From contig DASZSB010000086.1 of assembly GCA_035548835.1 (NCBI GenBank), forward strand, positions 1 to 64,000: a stretch of DNA of 64,000 nucleotides. The letters are read 5' to 3'. This DNA is from FEN-1219 sp035548835. GTDB taxonomy: Bacteria; Pseudomonadota; Gammaproteobacteria; Steroidobacterales; Rariloculaceae. The position numbers were made by a program, and so were the translations under genes. Under the pieces are notes generated by a model. That model was not told the origin of the DNA, ran no database searches, and saw only the letters and a list, made by a program, of their open reading frames with translations. This document shows, piece by piece, positions 59,753 through 64,000 of this stretch. Each line of letters starts with the position of its first letter. Position 1 is the stretch's first letter.

Positions 59753-60858
59753 GTGCTCGCCCATAGACGTGTCATGCTTTTGAGCTTCGCGAGCACGCCG
59801 TCCACGATGCCGGACTCGCTCGTCGGGCTGACATCGACTTCGTGACGCTTCACGAGCTCGGGATTCTTCAGCAGCAGCCGGTGATGCTGCAGTGCCGCCT
59901 GCAGGCTGATCGCGCAGCGGCCGGCGGACAGTGGTTTGCGCAGGAAGCGGAAGATCTGGCCGTGGTTGATGAGCCACACCATGTCGAGCACGTCGCGGTG
60001 CTGCGAGACAGCGATCGTCACGAGCTGCGGCAGATGTTCCTTGAGGCGCGCGGTCATCGACTGGATCGTGGCCTTGTCCTCGGACACGTCGGTCACGAGC
60101 ACGCCGGGGCGGTGCTCGGTCAGGATCTTCACGACCTGCACGATGTTGCCGGCCGAGTGCACCGGCAGCCGGCCGCGCACGGCCTTCTGCACCGTGTCGA
60201 TGACTTCGTTGTCGCTCGAGAACACGACGATGCCGAGACCCGTCGCGAGCCTGGGCTTGGCCGTGGCGTCCGCGCTCCGGACCGGCTTCGCGGCATCCGC
60301 GGGAGCGGCGAACGCCGGCTTCTCCATGATGTCGGTGCGCCCCGCGCGCGGCGACTCGATCTGTGCCGCCGCCGGACCGACCTCGCGGATCGTGTCGGCT
60401 TCCATGATGATCTCGAGCGTGTCGCCCGGGGACAGCTCGGCCTGCGGCTCGGGTGCGGGCGCCTCGCGCGCCAGCTTCGCCGCGAGCTCGATGGTCTCGC
60501 GCAGCTGCTTCGGCGCGCACGGCTTCGTCAGGAAGCGGAACACCTCGCTGTCGTTGATCGAGCCCTCCACGGCGTCGAGATCGGCGTAGCCCGTCAGCAG
60601 GATGCGCACGGTGCGCGGCGACAGGGTGCGCACCTGCGAGAGCACCTCGACGCCCGTCATCTTCGGCATCCGGTGATCGGCGACGATCACGTCGATGTCC
60701 TTGTTCCTGACGATGTCGAGCGCTTCGGCGCCGTGCGACGCGAGGTACAGGTCGAACTGGCGGCGGAACATGATCCGCATCGAGTTCAGCACGCGCTGCT
60801 CGTCGTCGACGAACAGCAGGCGGGGGCGGTCTGCGGTCTCTGCGGCTTCCAGGGACAC
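59749..60858 (-). CDS. Tandem receiver-domain response regulator
   Basis: A 369-residue protein with two REC domains and no DNA-binding domain. REC1 (about 12-125) has the acidic pair DD at 18-19, phosphoacceptor Asp61 (VIVADHRMPKM), LLTGY and KP (FLTKPC). REC2 (about 210-330) lacks the acidic pair (VFSSDNE) but keeps VTDVSED and FRFLRKPLS, so it is probably a degenerate receiver. The Pro/Ala linker joins them. It lies 3 bases after the histidine kinase gene and overlaps the TonB gene. Confidence 0.88.
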   Translation of the reverse strand: MSLEAAETADRPRLLFVDDEQRVLNSMRIMFRRQFDLYLASHGAEALDIVRNKDIDVIVADHRMPKMTGVEVLSQVRTLSPRTVRILLTGYADLDAVEGSINDSEVFRFLTKPCAPKQLRETIELAAKLAREAPAPEPQAELSPGDTLEIIMEADTIREVGPAAAQIESPRAGRTDIMEKPAFAAPADAAKPVRSADATAKPRLATGLGIVVFSSDNEVIDTVQKAVRGRLPVHSAGNIVQVVKILTEHRPGVLVTDVSEDKATIQSMTARLKEHLPQLVTIAVSQHRDVLDMVWLINHGQIFRFLRKPLSAGRCAISLQAALQHHRLLLKNPELVKRHEVDVSPTSESGIVDGVLAKLKSMTRLWAST

Positions 60859-60861
60859 GGG

Positions 60862-62733
60862 TTACACCGCCTCCGCGAGAGGCGGCAGGCCGAAGTCGTC
60901 GTCCGCCTGTGCGGCGGGCTCGGGCTGCGGCATGGCCGCACCCGCGGGCCGCTTGATCGGCAGCACGACCGTGAAGGCCGAGCCCTTGCCGACTTCCGAT
61001 TCGACGAGCAGCTGGCCGTGGTGACTGCGGACGATCTCGTCGACGATGGACAGGCCGAGGCCGGTGCCGGTGCCGACTTCCTTCGTCGTGAAGAACGGGT
61101 CGCGAATGCGCCCCAGGTTCTCCTCCGGAATACCGCACCCCGTGTCCTCGATGCGAATGGCGACGTGGGCCGGCTCGTGCAGCTGCGTGGTGATCGTTAT
61201 CGTCCCCTGGGTTTCGATTGCCTGAGCGGCGTTCGTGATGATGTTCAGGAACACCTGGTTGATCTGCGAAGGCGAGCACTCGATCTCGGGAATCTGACCG
61301 TAGTGCTTCACGACGTTGGCCTTGTGCTTGATCACGTTCTTCGCGATCAGCAGCGTCTTGTCGAGCCCGCCGTTCACGTCGAAGCTCGCGATCGGCGCGC
61401 GGTCGAGGCGGCTGAAGTCCTTCAGGCTCTGCGCCATCTCGGTCAGGTCCACGAGCCCCGCGATGCTGTCGCGCGTGAGGTCCTGGATTTCCTCGACCGC
61501 GGCCTCGAGCTCCTCGTCCCGCAGCAGCGCCTTCACGTCCTTCAGGGCGTTCACGAAGTGCGTCTGATACGTGGTGCGGTCCTGGAAATCCTCCGACTTG
61601 ATCGAGAATGCGGCGGCGCTGCGCATGACGAACTCGCGCAGCGTGCCGAGGCGCTCCTGCACGAGCTCGGCGTTGTTCGTGAGGTACAGCAGCGGCGTGT
61701 TGATCTCGTGGCTGATGCCGGCCACCAGCTGACCGAGCGACGACATCTTCTCGGCCTGTACGAGCTGTACCTGCGATTCCTTCAGGTCGCCGAGCGCGCT
61801 GCTGAGCTCGTGCGTGCGCTCCGCGACGCGTTGCTCGAGCGATTCGTTGAGCACGGCGAGCTCCGTGTTCGCGGCGTTGATCTCGCGGTAGCTCGCGTGC
61901 AGGCGCAAAGCGACGAACGCGACGGCCACGAGCAGCACGACCGCGTACACGGCCAGCATGAGCCGGGCCTGGTCCACGCGCGTGACGGCGCTGGCGTACA
62001 GGTCCGCGGAGGCGGAGCCGAGCGCCGTCCCGAACTCGCCGATCGGCGCGCCGACGAGCTGCTTCAGCTTGCTGTCGATCAGGGTCTTGTTCTTCAGGAT
62101 GCTCGAGACCGCGGTCCGCAGCCGTTCCACGTCACCGGGCATCTGGTCCACGCGCGAGTCGCGGCCGAGCGTCACGAGCAGGCGTTCGAGCTCGTTGGGA
62201 CGCACCGACGCGTTCTGCCCGGCGTATCCCAGCGTCCCGACGACCAGCTGGAAGGTGTCGGTGGCCGCCCGGTCGAAGCCGGCGTCGCGCAGCTTCTGGA
62301 TCACGCCCGCGCCGGATTCGCGCAGGTACGCGACGCTGGCCGCGTACTCGGTCTCGTCATCGATCAGCTCGCCGGCGAGCGTCGTGGCGCTGGTGATGGT
62401 GCTGACGAACGTTTCGTGACTGTTCGCGAGCCGCGCTTCCTGGCCGGAGTTGCCGCGCAGGGCGAACAGCGCGGTGGGCAGCTGCGACGGCGCGGCCGTC
62501 ACACGCGTCAGCAGGGCGCGTGCGCCTTCACCCGGTGGCTGCTGCTCCTGCCATGCCTTCTCGAGCGCGCCGGCGAGCGAGCGGAAGTCCTCGTCGATAC
62601 GCTTCAAGTCCGCGTCGATCGTGTACTGCGCCACGTGCGTCTCGACCGGCAGCGGACGAGACTCGAGCGCAAGAGACACCAGCAGGGCCAGCGCCGCGAG
62701 CGCGAGGACGAGTGCGATGACTGCACGCTTCAT
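60862..62733 (-). CDS. Membrane sensor histidine kinase
   Basis: A 623-residue kinase: helix at about 4-22, a large all-helical periplasmic domain (about 25-250, possibly DAHL-like), a second helix (about 255-275), a coiled coil, then HisKA (GISHEINTPL, His near 343) and the HATPase with NIITNAAQAIE, DTGCGIPEE and GTGLGLSIVDEIV. An alternative upstream start (62775) precedes the signal-like MKRAVIALVLALAALALLV. With the tandem-receiver and TonB genes it forms a putative sensing operon. Confidence 0.9.
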   Translation of the reverse strand: MKRAVIALVLALAALALLVSLALESRPLPVETHVAQYTIDADLKRIDEDFRSLAGALEKAWQEQQPPGEGARALLTRVTAAPSQLPTALFALRGNSGQEARLANSHETFVSTITSATTLAGELIDDETEYAASVAYLRESGAGVIQKLRDAGFDRAATDTFQLVVGTLGYAGQNASVRPNELERLLVTLGRDSRVDQMPGDVERLRTAVSSILKNKTLIDSKLKQLVGAPIGEFGTALGSASADLYASAVTRVDQARLMLAVYAVVLLVAVAFVALRLHASYREINAANTELAVLNESLEQRVAERTHELSSALGDLKESQVQLVQAEKMSSLGQLVAGISHEINTPLLYLTNNAELVQERLGTLREFVMRSAAAFSIKSEDFQDRTTYQTHFVNALKDVKALLRDEELEAAVEEIQDLTRDSIAGLVDLTEMAQSLKDFSRLDRAPIASFDVNGGLDKTLLIAKNVIKHKANVVKHYGQIPEIECSPSQINQVFLNIITNAAQAIETQGTITITTQLHEPAHVAIRIEDTGCGIPEENLGRIRDPFFTTKEVGTGTGLGLSIVDEIVRSHHGQLLVESEVGKGSAFTVVLPIKRPAGAAMPQPEPAAQADDDFGLPPLAEAV

Positions 62734-62976
62734 GGCCGACCGATTTACGTAATCGAGTGCTCGAACACTAGGCAAAAGGCCTGCCCGTTGCAGTGATAGG
62801 CTTCACAGAGGTGGGTGATCGTCGCCATGCGGCGACGTGCCGTTATGTCAGGCGCGCGCCGCGACGCCGGCGGGGGCGCTGCGGACCTGCCGGTGACGGC
62901 CGGACGGAGCGGGTGCCCTCGGCCCGCCGGCGCCCGCCCCGGCGAGCCGTGCCCCGCGGCCCACGAGTCCGTTATC

Positions 62977-63873
62977 ATGGCGCCGCTCCGCGTTACCGGA
63001 CTTGAAGCCGTGCAGCCCATCCAGCCCTTGAAACCGCTCCTCGAGCCCCCCGCGGCGATCGATGCCGATCGCGAGGCCGCGCTGGCCGAGCCGTCCGGCC
63101 GCTGGAAGAAGCTCTCGGCCGAGCTCCGCGGTCTCGTGGGCAAGGCCATCGGCGACTACCGCATGATCGAGGACGGCGACCGCGTGATGGTGTGCCTGTC
63201 CGGCGGCAAGGATTCGTACACGCTGCTCGACATGCTGCTGTCGCTGCAGCGCAAGGCGCCCGTGAGCTTCGAGCTCGTGGCCGTGAACCTCGACCAGAAG
63301 CAGCCCGGTTTCCCGGCGCACGTGCTGCCCGAGTACCTGACGGGGCTCGGCGTGGCGCACCGCGTCGTGACCGAGGATACGTATTCCATCGTCACGCGCG
63401 TGATCGAGCCCGGCAAGACGATGTGCGGACTCTGCTCGCGCCTGCGCCGTGGCATCCTGTATCGCGTGGCCGACGAGCTCGGCGCCACGAAGATCGCGCT
63501 CGGACACCATCGCGACGACATCGTCGAGACGCTGTTCCTGAACATGTTCTACGGCGCCCGCATGAAGGCCATGCCGCCGAAGTTGAAGAGCGACGATGGC
63601 AGGCACGTCGTGATCCGGCCGCTGGCCTACTGCGCCGAGCGCGACATCGCGCGCTATGCCCGCGGCCGCGAGTTCCCGATCATTCCGTGCAATCTCTGCG
63701 GCTCGCAGGACAACATGAAGCGCCGCGAGATCAAGGCCATGCTCGCGGCGTGGGAGCAGCAGGATCCGGGGCGCACGGAGCGACTGTTCCGCAGCCTGCA
63801 GAACGTCACGGCCTCGCACCTGGCCGACACCTCGCTGTTCGACTTCGAGAACCTCGCGGCGGCTGACGACTAG
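62977..63873 (+). CDS. ttcA: tRNA 2-thiocytidine(32) synthetase TtcA
   Basis: Thiolates C32 of certain tRNAs. The 298 residues have the PP-loop SGGKDS (about 71-76), Cys pairs CGLC (about residue 151) and CNLC (about 242) that hold the 4Fe-4S cluster, and the closing ASHLADTSLFDFENL. The start is uncertain: the ATG at 62977 overlaps a TATCAT that looks like a -10 box. If that is a promoter, the GTG at 63009 (MQPIQPLKPLLEPP) would be used. Both give the intact catalytic core. Confidence 0.93.
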   Translation: MAPLRVTGLEAVQPIQPLKPLLEPPAAIDADREAALAEPSGRWKKLSAELRGLVGKAIGDYRMIEDGDRVMVCLSGGKDSYTLLDMLLSLQRKAPVSFELVAVNLDQKQPGFPAHVLPEYLTGLGVAHRVVTEDTYSIVTRVIEPGKTMCGLCSRLRRGILYRVADELGATKIALGHHRDDIVETLFLNMFYGARMKAMPPKLKSDDGRHVVIRPLAYCAERDIARYARGREFPIIPCNLCGSQDNMKRREIKAMLAAWEQQDPGRTERLFRSLQNVTASHLADTSLFDFENLAAADD

Positions 63874-63888
63874 CGCCGGATCGCGGGG

Positions 63889-64000
63889 CTACCCGACGAA
63901 CACGGCCGGCATCGGCAGTGCGGTGGGCTCGGGGTCGATCGCCACGAGCCGCTCGATGATCTCCGACACCTCGCGGGCGTTCGCGAGTCGCTGGCTCGTG
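63889..64000 (-). CDS. Partial CDS, C-terminus of an unidentified protein
   Basis: The window ends inside a minus-strand gene. The visible 36 codons end in PALPMPAVFVG-like residues (LPMPAVFVG before TAG) after the helical segment SQRLANAREVSEIIERLVA. Too little is present to identify a family. It converges with ttcA. Confidence 0.55.
   Translation of the reverse strand, partial: TSQRLANAREVSEIIERLVAIDPEPTALPMPAVFVG

Overview
The window is chromosomal DNA of a high-GC Gram-negative bacterium. Most codons end in G or C, several genes start with GTG or TTG, and there are RND pumps, TonB-type proteins, SecF/TatA, OxyR, YgiQ and TtcA. The gene set fits a gammaproteobacterium near Xanthomonadales, Nevskiales or Steroidobacterales; this placement is inference. 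I see no rRNA, tRNA, CRISPR array, prophage or insertion sequence. Coding density is high.

Layout. 1-5.6 kb: a TolC/HlyD/RND efflux operon. 5.7-9.2 kb: quinol nitric oxide reductase with an NnrS protein. 9.2-12.8 kb (minus): a tight five-gene cluster of exported and membrane proteins of unknown role. 12.9-14.4 kb: a TlpA-like thioredoxin coupled to a Tat-exported SDR. 14.6-19.5 kb: a zinc-ribbon membrane protein, a DUF4344 metallopeptidase, a lipoprotein, an aldo/keto reductase and a DUF4159 protein. 19.5-22.7 kb: a DNA-binding-domain/citrate synthase fusion divergent from a second citrate synthase, around a palindrome. 22.7-35.8 kb: housekeeping and accessory enzymes (DsrE, fructose bisphosphatase, MetE-like, multicopper oxidase, NfeD/SPFH, DNA alkylation repair, FkbM, orphan ParA, YgiQ, a small membrane protein/XRE pair). 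35.8-41.9 kb: DUF4389, an unknown protein, a 714-base RNA-rich interval, TatA, SecF, GNAT, Lrp and LeuA. 41.9-52.6 kb: amidase, aminotransferase, VOC, TrkH and a MarR-controlled RND pump. 52.6-64 kb: tannase/feruloyl esterase, OxyR, a solute-binding protein, two TonB-domain proteins, a histidine kinase/tandem-receiver system, TtcA and a partial gene.

The most unusual content is in two long intergenic regions. At 17216-17393 and 37473-37600 a sigma-54-like -24/-12 site containing the same 12-mer (CTGGCACGAATC) is followed, within one base of the predicted +1, by the 5' arm of a long-range stem (13 bp with one bulge, and 12 bp perfect). These look like two structured, RpoN-dependent small RNAs. 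At 37192-37330 a 13-base match to the 16S rRNA anti-Shine-Dalgarno tail precedes a 23-codon ORF of atypical codon use. That ORF overlaps a foldable three-way junction and is followed by a terminator hairpin. All three are predictions from reading the sequence; none has been compared with RNA family models.
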